DNA from: Phenylobacterium zucineum HLK1 | GTDB lineage: Bacteria; Pseudomonadota; Alphaproteobacteria; Caulobacterales; Caulobacteraceae | NCBI RefSeq assembly: GCF_000017265.1 | Contig: NC_011144.1 | Coordinates: forward strand, 682,001 to 746,000 | Reading direction: 5' to 3' | Length of the DNA: 64,000 nucleotides | In this document: positions 42,757-53,693 of the stretch, in pieces | How positions within the stretch are numbered: the stretch's first letter is position 1 | Layout of the letters: each line of letters starts with the position of its first letter | The notes under the pieces: model-generated | Databases searched by the model: none | Told to the model about the DNA's origin: nothing | What the model saw: only the letters and a program-made list of their open reading frames with translations | Made by a program: the position numbers and the translations under genes

Positions 42757-44428
42757 GGGCCCGGGTCGGCACGCTGCGGGGTCTGGGCCTGGCTCTGGGC
42801 CTGGCTCTGGGCCTCGCCCTGGCGCTGGGCGCCGGGCCGGCCCTGGCGCGGTCGGCGCCGGTGGTCGAGGCGCCCGCCGGCGCGGTGCGGGGCGAGGCCT
42901 TGGGCGAGGTGGCCGCCTTCCGGGGCATCCCCTACGCCGCCCCGCCGGTCGGCCAGAGGCGCTGGCGCCCGCCCGCGCCGCTCGCCCCCTGGGCGGGGGT
43001 GCGCGAGGCCAAGGACTTCGGACCCGCCTGCCTGCAGCCGCGCATGCCGCCGGGCTTCATCTATGCGAGCGAGCTGCCGCAGCTCAGCGAGGACTGCCTG
43101 ACGCTGAACGTCTGGGCGCCGAAGGACGCGGCCAGGACGCCCAGCGGCGCGCCGGTCATGGTCTGGATCCACGGCGGTTCGCTGACGACCGGCTCCAGCC
43201 GCGAGGCGATGTACGACGGCGCGGCGCTGGCGCGGCGCGGGATCGTGGTGGTCTCGATCAACTACCGGCTGGGCGTGCTGGGCTGGCTGGCCCATCCCGC
43301 GCTGACCGCCGAGAGCCCGGACAAGGTCTCGGGCAACTACGGGCTGCTGGACCAGATCGCAGCCCTGACCTGGGTGAAGCGCAACATCGCCGCGTTCGGC
43401 GGCGACCCCGCGAACGTCACCGTCGCCGGCGAGTCCGCCGGTGGGTTGAGCGTCCTGTACCTGATGGCCTCGCCGCTGGCGCGCGGCCTGTTCCACAAGG
43501 CGATCTTGCAGAGCGCCTACATGGTTTCGACGCCCGAACTGGGGGAGAACAGGTTCGGGCACGAGGGGGCGGAGGCCGCCGGCGCCCGGCTTGCCGAGAG
43601 GCTCGGCGCCGGCGGCCTCGCGGACCTGCGGGCCATGGACGCCGCGGCGCTGGTGGACAAGGCGCCCAAGGCAGGCTTCGCCCCGTTCGGCGCCATCGAC
43701 GGCAAGGTGCTGCCGCGCCAGATCGTGGAGGTGTTCGACCGCGGCGAGCAGGCGCCCGTTCCGGTGCTGGCCGGGTTCAACGAGGGCGAGATCCGCTCGC
43801 TGCGCCGGCTGGCGCCGCCGAAGCCCGCGAGCGCGGCGGCCTACGAGGCGGCGATCCGCGAGCGCTACGGCGACCTCGCCGACGACTTCCTTAGGCTCTA
43901 TCCGTCGAGCGACCTGGGTGAGAGCGTGATCGCCACGACCCGGGACGCGCTCTACGGCTGGACGGCCGAACGGCTGGCGCGCAAGCAGACCGAGCTGGGC
44001 CAGCCGGCCTTCCTCTACCTGTTCGACCACGGCTATCCGGCGGCCGATGCGCTGGACCTGCACGCCTTCCACGCCAGCGAGATCCCCTATGTGTTCGGCA
44101 CGCGCGACCGCACGCCGGCGGGCTGGCCGAAGCCGCCGCTCTCCAGCCTGGAGACCCGGCTGGGCCAGGCGATCCAGGGCTACTGGGCCGCGTTCGTGAA
44201 GACGGGCCGGCCGGCCGCGGCGGACCAGCCGGCGTGGCCGCCCTATGGCGAGAGCCGCGCCTACATGGCCTTCGAGGACGCCCCGCGCCCCAAGACCGGC
44301 CTGATGCCCGGCATGTACGAGCTGCACGAGGACGTCGTCGGCCGCCGCCGGGCGCAAGGCGACACCCCCTGGAACTGGAACGTCGGCGTGGTTTCGCCGG
44401 TCCTGCCGCCCAAGAGTACGGAGCGCCG

Positions 44429-44432
<4 letters not shown>
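42753..44432 (+). CDS. Type B carboxylesterase, exported
   Basis: A 559-residue alpha/beta-hydrolase. An unusually leucine/glycine-repetitive signal peptide (residues 5-30) ends at ALARSAP. The oxyanion-hole segment is VMVWIHGGS, the nucleophile is S228 in GESAGG, and the acid and histidine lie in the C-terminal half (FNEGEI, HASEIPYVFG). It would hydrolyse an ester in the periplasm or outside. GTG overlaps the MFS stop (GTGA). The next gene, an acyl-CoA ligase, could activate the acid released. Confidence 0.9.
42783..42818 (+). repeat. 12-bp tandem repeat in the esterase signal peptide
   Basis: CTGGGCCTGGCT occurs at 42783 and 42795, with a third copy at 42807 that differs at two positions (CTGGGCCTCGCC). 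Each unit encodes LGLA. Gain or loss of a unit stays in frame and changes the length of the hydrophobic core, so this is a candidate slippage site affecting export. Confidence 0.75.
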
Positions 44433-46008
<1,576 letters not shown>

Positions 46009-46012
<4 letters not shown>

Positions 46013-46740
46013 CGGCGCCGGCGGGCGGCCCGAAACAGCCCGGCATGCCGGAGAGCGCCAAACCGCGTCGACGCACGAAGAAGGCCGAGCAGCGCGCCGA
46101 GTCGATGGAGCAGATCCTCGACGCGGCCGAGGAGCTGTTCTCGAAGCACGGCCTCTACGGCGTGACGCTGAAGGACGTGGCCAAGCAGGTGGGCGTGCAC
46201 CACACGCTGCTGAACTACTACTTCGAGGACAAGAAGAAGCTCTTCGACGCGGTGTTCGCCCGCCGGGCGGCGGTGACCAGCGAGCGGCGGATCAAGGCGC
46301 TCGACGAATACGACGCGCAGTCGAACGGCAAGCCCACGGTGGAAGGGGCGCTGCGCGCCTTCCTCGACACCGACCTCGACCTCTACATCCAGGGCGGCGA
46401 GGGCTGGAAGAACTACGGGGCCCTGGGGGCGCTGGTCTCGAACACCCCCGAGTGGGGCGCCGAGCTGATGGACCAGCACTTCGATCCCGTGGTGCTCCGG
46501 CTGATCGAGCTCCTGAAGAAGGCCCTGCCGGACTGCGCCGAAGAGGATATCTTCTGGGGCTATCACTTCGTGACCGGCGCCCTGATGGTGACGCTGGCGC
46601 GCACGGGCCGGATCGACAAGCTGTCGGGCGGCATGTGCCGCTCGGACGATTTCGTGGCCATCAAACAGCGCATGGCCCGGTTCATGGCGGCCGGATTCCT
46701 CGAAATCTGCGAGGCGCGGACGGCGGCCCGCCGCGGCTGA
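46009..46740 (+). CDS. TetR-family regulator, probable controller of the island
   Basis: A 243-residue regulator with a TetR helix-turn-helix (AEELFSKHGLYGVTLKDVAKQVGVHHTLLNYYFEDKK, about residues 40-76) and an alpha-helical ligand domain. The TTG at 46009 overlaps the ligase stop as TTGA and has GGAGG seven bases upstream. The ATG at 46045 has no such site and would give 231 residues. It is the last gene of the operon. It is the only regulator beside the four operator-like motifs, so it probably represses all of them until an acyl-CoA or related inducer appears. This is inference. Confidence 0.88.
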
Positions 46741-46804
46741 GGCCGGGCGTCCCTTCGATCCCTCCCTGACCTGAAGGCGGCGCCCGAAGCGCCTGCGCAA
46801 TTAT

Positions 46805-46828
46805 GTTCACTCGCGTGCGCGTGAACAT
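46805..46828. promoter_or_regulatory. Operator-like motif, copy B
   Basis: GTTCAC at the left and GTGAAC at 46821-46826 form a perfect 6-bp inverted repeat around CGCG cores, the most symmetric of the four copies. A -35-like TTGACG lies two bases beyond its right end (46830-46835), placing the site against the promoter of the second TonB gene. Confidence 0.75.
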
Positions 46829-46857
46829 CTTGACGAACCCCGTTCGGCGGCGCCAAC

Positions 46858-46881
46858 ATTCACTCACACAAGAGTGAGCAT
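46858..46881. promoter_or_regulatory. Operator-like motif, copy C
   Basis: Starts ATTCACTC and ends GAGTGAGCAT, nearly matching copy A in both halves. It lies 53 bases after the start of copy B, near the expected transcription start of the TonB gene at 46905, so B and C could bracket one promoter. Confidence 0.75.
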
Positions 46882-46904
46882 CCAAGCTCATACGGGAGGA
46901 AGCC

Positions 46905-49900
46905 ATGAAATCCGCGTTCAACGGCGCGTCAGCCGCTGCGATTCTCGCGTGCCTGGCGGCGTCGCCCGCCTGGAGCCAGCAACCCGCGCAGGTCGAGGAG
47001 GTGGTGGTCACAGGCTCCCACATCCGCGGCACGCCGGAGGACGCCGCCCTGCCGGTCGAGGTGTTCACCCAGGCGGACCTGGAGGCGCGGGGCGCGCCGA
47101 CCGCCCTGGAGTTCGCCAAGAGCCTGACCATCTCGGGCCCGACGACCGGCGAGTCCTACTATTTCGGCGGCCCGGCCCTCACCGGCTCGGTGACCTACAA
47201 CCTGCGCGGCCTCGGGTCGGACAAGACGCTGGTCCTGCTGAACGGCCGGCGGATGGACATCAACACCGCGAACATCCCGTCCATCGCCCTGTCCCGGACC
47301 GAGGTGCTGAAGGACGGCGCGGCGGTGATCTACGGCGCCGACGCCACCGGCGGGGTGGTCAACTTCATCACCCGCGAGCGGTTCGTCGGCCTCGAGGCCC
47401 AGGCCCAGTACAAGTACATCGACGGCTCGAAGGGCGACTATTCGGTCGGCGTGATGGGCGGCGTCGGCGAGGGCGACGTCAACTTCCTCTGGTCGGCCGA
47501 GTACGAGCACCGCTCGCGGCTGCACGCCCTGGAGCGCGGGTTCACCCACGACTCGCTGGACCCCATGCGGACCGGCTACAACCCCGCCCCCTGGTCGACG
47601 CTGACGAACCTGGCCGGATGGCAGCCGCGTGGCGCCCTGCCGGCGATCCCCACCGCCACGGCGAACGGCGAGTTCGGGGCGCCGGTGGGCGGCATCGTCT
47701 CGGACTTCACGCCCGCCAGCTGCGCGGCGGTGGGCGGCCGCTACGACAACAATTTCACCTGCGCCTACAACTACATCCCCTACTACAACCTGGTCGAGAA
47801 CACCGACACCTACCGGGTCTACGCCCAGCTGAACGCCCGCCTCACCGAGGACATGGAGTTCCACGCGGACTTCTCGTACGGCCAGGTGACCGTGCCGCAG
47901 GTGTTCGGCTCGCCCGCCCAGCCGATGGTGCGCGGGCCGGCGATGGCGACCGGTTCGGTGTTCCAGTTCTACGTGCCGATCTCCAACCCCCATGCGGCGG
48001 CCTTCGCCGCGCGGAACGGGATCGTGGGCGCGGAAGGCTTCACGCCCGTCACCTGGCGGCTGCTGGGCCACGGCGGCAACCTGGCCCTGGGCGACGGCGA
48101 AGGCTTCGGCGTCCCGGACAAGATCGACAACCAGGTCTGGCGCGTCTCGGCGGGCCTGAAGGGCGAGTTCGGCGACTGGGCGGGCCCGGCCAGCGGGATC
48201 GGCTACGACTTCGCCGTCACCTACAACCAGTCGACCCTCTTCAACACCCACCCGGACACCATCGGCTACCGGGTGCAGCAGGCGCTGAACGGCTTCGGCG
48301 GCCCGGGCTGCAACGCGCCGGACCTCGACCCGGCCCGCTTCGGCACCCAGAACCCCGGCGCCGCCGGCCAGAACGGCTGCATGTGGTGGAACCCCTTCTC
48401 CACCGGCTTCGCCGAGCAGCCGGTGCGGGGCTTGGCCAATCCCAACCACGTCGCCGGGACCGAGAACCCCGCCGAGCTGGTCCGCTGGATGTTCGATCCG
48501 CGGGCGGCCGAGACGGTGAACCACAGCGTGACGGCGGACCTGGTGTTCAACGGCCGCACCGGGATCAGCCTGCCGGGCGGCGAGATCGGCTGGGCGGCCG
48601 GCGCGCAGCTGCGGTACTTCGAGACCCGCCAGACGATCGACAGCCCGCTGTTCAACGGCTCCACCCCCTGCGAGTGGCCGAGCGGGACCACCAGCGCCAA
48701 CGGCCCGGGCTCGCCCAACCTGGAAGCCAATCCGCTGCCGACCACGGACCCGAACTTCCGCGGCTGCACGCCGGACAGCCCGGGGCCGTTCGTGCTGTTC
48801 GCGCCCGACCTGCCGGATTATGCGGACCGCCAGCAGTACTCGTTCTTCGGCGAGGTGGACCTGCCGCTGCTCGACACCCTGAACATCCAGGCCGCCGTGC
48901 GGCACGAGGAGTTCTCGGGCGGCCTGGGGGCGACGGTCTACAAGGTGGCCGGCAAGTGGGACGTCTTTGGCCCGCTGTCGGTGCGCGGCTCGTACGGCAC
49001 CAACTACCAGACCCCGCCGATCACGGCGGTGCCGGGCCAGGTCTCGATCGCCGCGCGGAACTACACCGTCGCCGGCAGCAACTGGCTGGCGGCCCAGTTC
49101 ATCACCGACGACAACCTCAAGCCCGAGACCGCCAAGGCCTGGAACGCCGGCGCCATCTGGCAGAGCCGCGGCTTTTCGCCGGACCACGACTTCCGCCTGA
49201 TCGTCGACTACTTCGACATCCGCACGAAGGACCAGATCGGCCAGATCGCCGACCCCAACCAGATCGCCAACCTGGTGTTCAACGGGCCGGGCGGCACGAT
49301 CACCACCTGCGATCCGGCCGCCCAGCCGCTGCTGCAGCGGGTGACCTTCAACGGGACCTGCGCGGTGGGCATGAGCGCGGTCGGGGCGTTCTCCTCGATC
49401 TCCACCCGCTTCGGCAACGGCCCGGGCCAGACGACCAACGGCTTCGACATCCAGGCCGACTACAACATGCCGGTGGGCGCGGGCGACCTGACGCTGAGCC
49501 TGACCGCGACCAAGATCACCGAACTGAAGACCGGCTCCACCGAGCTGGACGGGGTGGTGGTCTCCACCGGCGACGACCGCCTGGGGACGCTGAACTTCGC
49601 CACCTTCGCCCAGGCGGCGCCGGAATGGCGGGCGAACCTGGCGGCCAACTACCGGATGGACCGGCAGAACTTCCGCCTGGGCGTGAACTTCGTCTCGGCC
49701 GTCACGGACGAGCGACCGGGGATCCAGTACGGCGAGGAGGGCGAGGACTGGATCACGGTGGACTTCACCTACCGCCTCGAGCTGGACGACGGCATGGCGC
49801 TCACCGCCACCGTGGCCAACATCCTCGACCGCGACCCGCCGCCCGCCCAGGAGGAGTTCGGCTACGACCCGTGGACGGGCAATCCGCTGGGCCGGACCAT

Positions 49901-49928
49901 CGAGGTCGGCGTGCGCAAGGCCTTCTAG
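46905..49928 (+). CDS. Large TonB-dependent receptor
   Basis: A 1007-residue receptor. The signal peptide ends near SPAWSQ, the TonB box is EEVVVTGSHIRG, and the plug has VTYNLRGLGSDKTLVLLNGRRM and DGAAVIYGADATGGVVNF. These mark the Caulobacter/Xanthomonas subgroup of large receptors with long extracellular loops. Paired cysteines occur in the loops (for example CAAVGG and FTCAYN). The barrel ends GRTIEVGVRKAF. GGAGG precedes the ATG. Copies B and C of the operator motif lie in its promoter. Confidence 0.93.
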   Translation: MKSAFNGASAAAILACLAASPAWSQQPAQVEEVVVTGSHIRGTPEDAALPVEVFTQADLEARGAPTALEFAKSLTISGPTTGESYYFGGPALTGSVTYNLRGLGSDKTLVLLNGRRMDINTANIPSIALSRTEVLKDGAAVIYGADATGGVVNFITRERFVGLEAQAQYKYIDGSKGDYSVGVMGGVGEGDVNFLWSAEYEHRSRLHALERGFTHDSLDPMRTGYNPAPWSTLTNLAGWQPRGALPAIPTATANGEFGAPVGGIVSDFTPASCAAVGGRYDNNFTCAYNYIPYYNLVENTDTYRVYAQLNARLTEDMEFHADFSYGQVTVPQVFGSPAQPMVRGPAMATGSVFQFYVPISNPHAAAFAARNGIVGAEGFTPVTWRLLGHGGNLALGDGEGFGVPDKIDNQVWRVSAGLKGEFGDWAGPASGIGYDFAVTYNQSTLFNTHPDTIGYRVQQALNGFGGPGCNAPDLDPARFGTQNPGAAGQNGCMWWNPFSTGFAEQPVRGLANPNHVAGTENPAELVRWMFDPRAAETVNHSVTADLVFNGRTGISLPGGEIGWAAGAQLRYFETRQTIDSPLFNGSTPCEWPSGTTSANGPGSPNLEANPLPTTDPNFRGCTPDSPGPFVLFAPDLPDYADRQQYSFFGEVDLPLLDTLNIQAAVRHEEFSGGLGATVYKVAGKWDVFGPLSVRGSYGTNYQTPPITAVPGQVSIAARNYTVAGSNWLAAQFITDDNLKPETAKAWNAGAIWQSRGFSPDHDFRLIVDYFDIRTKDQIGQIADPNQIANLVFNGPGGTITTCDPAAQPLLQRVTFNGTCAVGMSAVGAFSSISTRFGNGPGQTTNGFDIQADYNMPVGAGDLTLSLTATKITELKTGSTELDGVVVSTGDDRLGTLNFATFAQAAPEWRANLAANYRMDRQNFRLGVNFVSAVTDERPGIQYGEEGEDWITVDFTYRLELDDGMALTATVANILDRDPPPAQEEFGYDPWTGNPLGRTIEVGVRKAF

Positions 49929-49945
49929 TTCCTCCCCGAGACTTC

Positions 49946-49973
49946 ACAGGCGGCTTCGGCCGCCTGTCTTCTT
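49946..49973 (+). terminator. Terminator after the large TonB receptor
   Basis: ACAGGCGG (49946) and CCGCCTGT (49960) form a perfect 8-bp stem with a 6-base CTTCGG loop, an extra-stable tetraloop context. CTTCTT follows. The gene ends 18 bases earlier. A convincing intrinsic terminator. Confidence 0.85.
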
Positions 49974-50001
49974 GGAGGGGGGATTGTTGGAGGGACGGGC
50001 G

Positions 50002-51039
50002 TCAGTTCAGCGCGGCGGAGAGCAGGCGCCAGAGGGTGGTGTCGAAGGCCGGATCGGGCGCATCCTGCCCGAGGCGGACGACCACCAGCCGGCGCGAGGG
50101 CGAGACATAGAGCTTGCGGTCGAGCGCCCCGAACGCCGCGACCAGGTCGGCCGGCGCGGTGGGGATCAGCGGACCCTCGGCGCGGCCCCCCGCCGCCCGG
50201 ACCGCGTAGGCGCCGCCGTTCAGCCACCACAGGCGTCCGTAGGCGGGATTGACCGCAGAGCGGCGGAAGAGGTCCGACAGGCCGGCCCGGGAGACCACCT
50301 GCGTCCCGTTGGCCGCCCGTCCGCCGTCCAGCACGAGCTGGCCCAGCCGGGCGAGGTCGCCGGGCGAAGTGACCAGGCCGACCGGATTGCCGACGTCGCC
50401 GAACCCGGCCGGACGGGGCCGCCAGGCCGTGTCGGCCATGCCGGCGGGCTCCGTCAGCCAGTCGCGCGTGATCTCGGCGAGGGGTCGGCCGGCGGCGGCC
50501 TCCAGCACCCGCTGGGCCGCCGCATAGACGGGGGTGTTGTAGAGGAAGACCGTCCCGGGCGCGGCGGCGTAGGCGAAGCCCTCGGTCAGGCCCGAGCTCA
50601 TGGTCAGGATGTCGACGACGCGGATCTGCGCCTCCTTCTCCGGCGGCGCCTTCGACCAGCCGGAACCGAGGTAGTCCGAGACGGGCCGATCCACGTCGAG
50701 CAGACCCCGGTCGACGGCGATGGCGGCGAGCACGGCCACGACGCTCTTCTGCAGCGAGGCCACGTCCTCCAGCGGCTCGCCCGCCGGCGTGGTCCCATGG
50801 GCGAACAGGGCGCGGAACCGCTGGGCCTCACCCGGCAGGGGCCAGTTGGCGCGGGCCAGCACCTCGCCGTCGCGGATCACCAGGAAGCCGGTGGTCTTCT
50901 GGGCGCGGGCGTAGTCCAGCACCGCCTGCAGCGCGGGGGCGTGGGCGGAGGCCGGCGGGGCGGCGGGCGCCGCGAGGAGGACGGCGGGCGCGAGCGTCAG
51001 GCCGGCCGCCAGCAAGGCGGCGACGTGGAATCGCGTCAT
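50002..51039 (-). CDS. Exported serine hydrolase, beta-lactamase class C family
   Basis: A 345-residue protein with a signal peptide (about residues 1-23, ending VLLAAP) and the class C beta-lactamase/esterase fold. The S-x-x-K motif is S95-LQK, and the second motif is Y-N in FLYNTPVY near residue 172. LTMSSGLTEG and NPVGLVTSPGDLARLG are family segments. Members hydrolyse esters, amides or beta-lactams. The start at 51039 gives a clean signal peptide. It is convergent with the receptor gene and divergent from the M28-like gene, in an ester/peptide-handling neighbourhood. Confidence 0.82.
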   Translation of the reverse strand: MTRFHVAALLAAGLTLAPAVLLAAPAAPPASAHAPALQAVLDYARAQKTTGFLVIRDGEVLARANWPLPGEAQRFRALFAHGTTPAGEPLEDVASLQKSVVAVLAAIAVDRGLLDVDRPVSDYLGSGWSKAPPEKEAQIRVVDILTMSSGLTEGFAYAAAPGTVFLYNTPVYAAAQRVLEAAAGRPLAEITRDWLTEPAGMADTAWRPRPAGFGDVGNPVGLVTSPGDLARLGQLVLDGGRAANGTQVVSRAGLSDLFRRSAVNPAYGRLWWLNGGAYAVRAAGGRAEGPLIPTAPADLVAAFGALDRKLYVSPSRRLVVVRLGQDAPDPAFDTTLWRLLSAALN

Positions 51040-51143
51040 GTCCGCAGGCTCCCCCCGTACGGCCCGCAACGGTTCGGCGGGCGTGACAATCCTAACTCTC
51101 CGGCGAATGAATACCGTTCCCCCGACCTGACCGCGACTGGAAG

Positions 51144-52493
51144 ATGACCGACGCAACCCAAGCCCCCGGCGGCGTGCGCCGCGCCTATCCCTCGCGCCGC
51201 GACCTCGTGGCCGGCTCCGGAACCCTGGGCCTTGCGGCGGCGACGCCGGCGGGCGCCGCGATCGGAAGGGCCGACGAGTCGCTGGACTCCGCCTGGCTGC
51301 AGGCGGTGCTGGAGCGCTATGCGGCTTTCGAGGGCAAGGCGTCGGGCGGACCGGGGGACGAGGCCTGCGGCGCCTGGCTGGAGGGCGAACTCCGGCGCGC
51401 CGGCTACGCCTGCCGGCGGCAGGTCTTCGACGCGCCGTTCCTGGACCTGCGCGCGGCCAACCTGGCGGCGGGCGCTGCGAGCGCCGGACTGACGGCCAAT
51501 CCCCTGGCGCCGGTGACGGGGCCCGGCGGCGTTTCCGGCCCGCTGCGGCTGGCGTCCGTTCCGGGCGACCTTCAGGGGGCCATCGCCCTGGTCGTCCTGC
51601 CGCACAAGCGATGGGTGACGCTGGTCGATCCCATGGCCGCCCGCCCGCTGGAGGACGCCCTGGCCCGCGGCGCGGCCGCGGCGGTCCTGGTGACGACGGG
51701 ACCCACGGGCGAGGCCATCGCGCTCAACGTCAGCCCGCACCGGCCGGCGCCGGCGCGGCCGGTGGCGATCCTGGCCCCCAAGGATGCGGGCCCGTTCCTG
51801 GCGGCCGCCGCCGAAGGCCGACCCGCGACGCTGACCCTCGACGGGACCGCAGGCCGGCGGCCGGCCTACAACCTGATCGCCCGGCTGGACCGCGGCGCGG
51901 CCCGGACCCTCGTCGTCTCGACGCCAAGGTCCGGCTGGTTCGACTGCGCCGCCGAGCGGGGCTCGGGACTGGCGGTCTGGCTGTCGCTGGCCCGCTGGCT
52001 GGCCCAGGCGGACCTCGGCGTGGACGTCGAATTGGCGGCCAACAGCGGCCACGAGTTCGAATACCTCGGCGGCGAGCACTACCTGGAAGAGGCCGCGCCG
52101 CCGCCCGAGCGTACGGCCATGTGGGTGCATGTGGGCGCCAGCACGGCGGCGCGCGACTGGCACGCCTTCGGCCCGCTGCGACCGCTGCCCAGCGCCGACC
52201 CGCAGCGCGTCCTGACCGCGACGGCGGACATCATCGACCGCGTGCGCCCGGCCTTCGCCGGCCTCGCGGGCCTGGAGGCGGTGCTCGAGGCCACGGCCCT
52301 GACCGCAGGGGGCGAGATGACCAACGTGCTGAAGGCCGGCTACCGGACGGCCATCGGCCAGTACGGCGTCCACCGCTACTTCCACACCGCCGCCGACGAC
52401 CTGCGCTGCACCTCGGGCGAGCTGGTCCGGCCGGCGGCCCAGGCGTTCCGCGCGGCCATCGCCGCCGCCCTCGGCCGCCCCGCCGCCGGCTAG
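51144..52493 (+). CDS. M28-peptidase-like protein with Tat-type signal, metal site altered
   Basis: A 449-residue protein. The N-terminus has SRRDLVAGSGTLGLAA, a twin-arginine export signal. A PA-like insert (about 100-240) is followed by an M28 aminopeptidase-like domain. Where active M28 enzymes have H-x-D it reads TPRSGWFDCAAERGSGLAVW, and the following segments are NSGHEFEYLGGEHYL and HVGAS. The usual zinc ligands are therefore not all present, and it may act differently from a standard aminopeptidase. It lies between a serine hydrolase and an SDR. Role inferred only. Confidence 0.65.
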   Translation: MTDATQAPGGVRRAYPSRRDLVAGSGTLGLAAATPAGAAIGRADESLDSAWLQAVLERYAAFEGKASGGPGDEACGAWLEGELRRAGYACRRQVFDAPFLDLRAANLAAGAASAGLTANPLAPVTGPGGVSGPLRLASVPGDLQGAIALVVLPHKRWVTLVDPMAARPLEDALARGAAAAVLVTTGPTGEAIALNVSPHRPAPARPVAILAPKDAGPFLAAAAEGRPATLTLDGTAGRRPAYNLIARLDRGAARTLVVSTPRSGWFDCAAERGSGLAVWLSLARWLAQADLGVDVELAANSGHEFEYLGGEHYLEEAAPPPERTAMWVHVGASTAARDWHAFGPLRPLPSADPQRVLTATADIIDRVRPAFAGLAGLEAVLEATALTAGGEMTNVLKAGYRTAIGQYGVHRYFHTAADDLRCTSGELVRPAAQAFRAAIAAALGRPAAG

Positions 52494-52534
52494 GAGACCG
52501 CGCCTTCACGGCCCCGCTTCACCCCTCCGAGGAT

Positions 52535-52558
52535 ATTCGCTAACGTGTGAGTGAAGAA
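52535..52558. promoter_or_regulatory. Operator-like motif, copy D
   Basis: Starts ATTCGC and has GAGTGAAGAA at positions 15-24. It has the same internal spacing as copies A, B and C. It lies 21 bases before the SDR start codon, in the leader or promoter of that gene. Confidence 0.68.
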
Positions 52559-52578
52559 TCTTTCGGGGGAGGTTTCCG

Positions 52579-53472
52579 ATGTCGCTTGAAGGTCGTGTCG
52601 CCGTCGTCACCGGTTCGGGAGGAGGCCTGGGCCGCGCCCACGCGCTCTACCTGGCCTCGAAGGGCGCGAAGGTGGTGGTCAACGACCTGAGCCAGGAGGC
52701 CGCCGACCGGGTCTGCGCCGAGATCGCGGCCGCCGGCGGGAGCGCCATCGCCGCCGCCGCTTCGGTGACCGACGAGGCCGGCGTCGCGGCCATGGTGCGG
52801 CGGACGCTGGACGCCTGGGGCCGCGTGGACATCCTGGTGAACAACGCCGGCATCCTGCGCGACAAGAGCTTCGCCAAGATGACCATCGAGGACTTCCGCC
52901 TCGTCGTGGACGTCCACCTGATCGGGGCCGCGATCTGCAGCAAGGCGGTTTGGGACGTGATGCGCGAGCAGGCCTACGGCCGCATCGTGATGACCACCTC
53001 CTCGTCGGGGCTCTACGGCAACTTCGGCCAAGCCAACTACGGCGCGGCCAAGATGGCGCTGGTCGGGCTGATGCAGACCCTGGCCATCGAGGGGGCCAAG
53101 TACGACATCCGGGTCAACTGCCTGGCGCCGACCGCGGCGACCCAGATGACCCACGGCGTGCTCTCGGACGAGAGCCTGCAGCTGCTGGACCCGGCACTGG
53201 TCAGCCCCGGCCTCCTCGCCCTGGTGTCGGACGAGGCGCCGAGCCGCGCGGTGCTCTGCGCCGGCGCCGGCCACTTCGCCGCCGCCCATGTGACCCTGAC
53301 CGAGGGCGCACAGGTCGGCGCGCGCCCCGACGCAGGCGAGCAGGTGATCGCCCGCTGGGCGGAGGTCGCGGACCGGCGGGGCGAGATCGTCCCCGCCTAC
53401 GGCTTCACCCAGGCCGAACGCGAGCTGGCCGCCGCCGGGCTGGCCCCCCAGACCGCGGTGGTCGCCCGCTGA
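52579..53472 (+). CDS. Short-chain dehydrogenase (MFE-2/3-hydroxyacyl-CoA dehydrogenase-like)
   Basis: A 297-residue SDR. The NAD(P)-binding TGSGGGLGRA is at 11-20, NNAG at 88-91, and catalytic S141-143, Y154 and K158 in the YxxxK motif. The sequence from GRVAVVTGSGGGLGRAHALYLASKGAKVVVND to LYGNFGQANYGAAK is closest to the hydroxyacyl-CoA dehydrogenase domain of multifunctional enzyme type 2 and related steroid dehydrogenases. The C-terminal tail (VILTEGAQVGARPDAGEQVI-like) is longer than in simple SDRs. Copy D of the operator motif precedes it. It fits beta-oxidation of the acyl-CoA made by the ligase. Confidence 0.9.
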   Translation: MSLEGRVAVVTGSGGGLGRAHALYLASKGAKVVVNDLSQEAADRVCAEIAAAGGSAIAAAASVTDEAGVAAMVRRTLDAWGRVDILVNNAGILRDKSFAKMTIEDFRLVVDVHLIGAAICSKAVWDVMREQAYGRIVMTTSSSGLYGNFGQANYGAAKMALVGLMQTLAIEGAKYDIRVNCLAPTAATQMTHGVLSDESLQLLDPALVSPGLLALVSDEAPSRAVLCAGAGHFAAAHVTLTEGAQVGARPDAGEQVIARWAEVADRRGEIVPAYGFTQAERELAAAGLAPQTAVVAR

Positions 53473-53507
53473 GGACGCGCCGTCCCGCCGGAGCCGACAG
53501 GCGTCAA

Positions 53508-53526
53508 CCGCCCACTTGACGGGCGG
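53508..53526. repeat. Inverted repeat downstream of the SDR gene
   Basis: CCGCCC and GGGCGG form a 6-bp stem around ACTTGAC. No T-run. It lies 36 bases past the SDR stop and may help end that transcript. Confidence 0.4.
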
Positions 53527-53620
53527 CAAGGCGCTCCGGCCGAAGCAGGCGCAGGCTGCAGGGGTCCGAAACGAGGGAGACGCTTTTCCGCAGCAACGTT
53601 CCACCTGGACTTCAGCCCCC

Positions 53621-53656
53621 CGGCTCCCCGGCGGGGCCGTTTCTTTCGCCCGGCGC
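53621..53656 (+). terminator. Possible terminator between SDR and TetR genes
   Basis: CGGCTCCCC (53621) pairs with GGGGCCG (about 53633) with a bulge, and a pyrimidine-rich GTTTCTTTC follows. The stem is imperfect. It separates the SDR from the next TetR gene. Confidence 0.5.
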
Positions 53657-53693
53657 CGCCGGGCGCGGCTGCGGATCGCCCCGGAGACCTGCC

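Noticed and set aside
46874..50110. A 1078-codon plus-strand frame over the large TonB receptor
   Set aside because: Low-complexity Arg/Gly/Pro/Ala translation with no motif; the real receptor is in the frame starting at 46905.
53515..53530. FNR-like TTGACGGGCGGCAA downstream of the SDR gene
   Set aside because: The right half-site is GGCAA, the element lies in a hairpin after a stop codon, and the next gene starts 160 bases on with no link to anaerobic functions.
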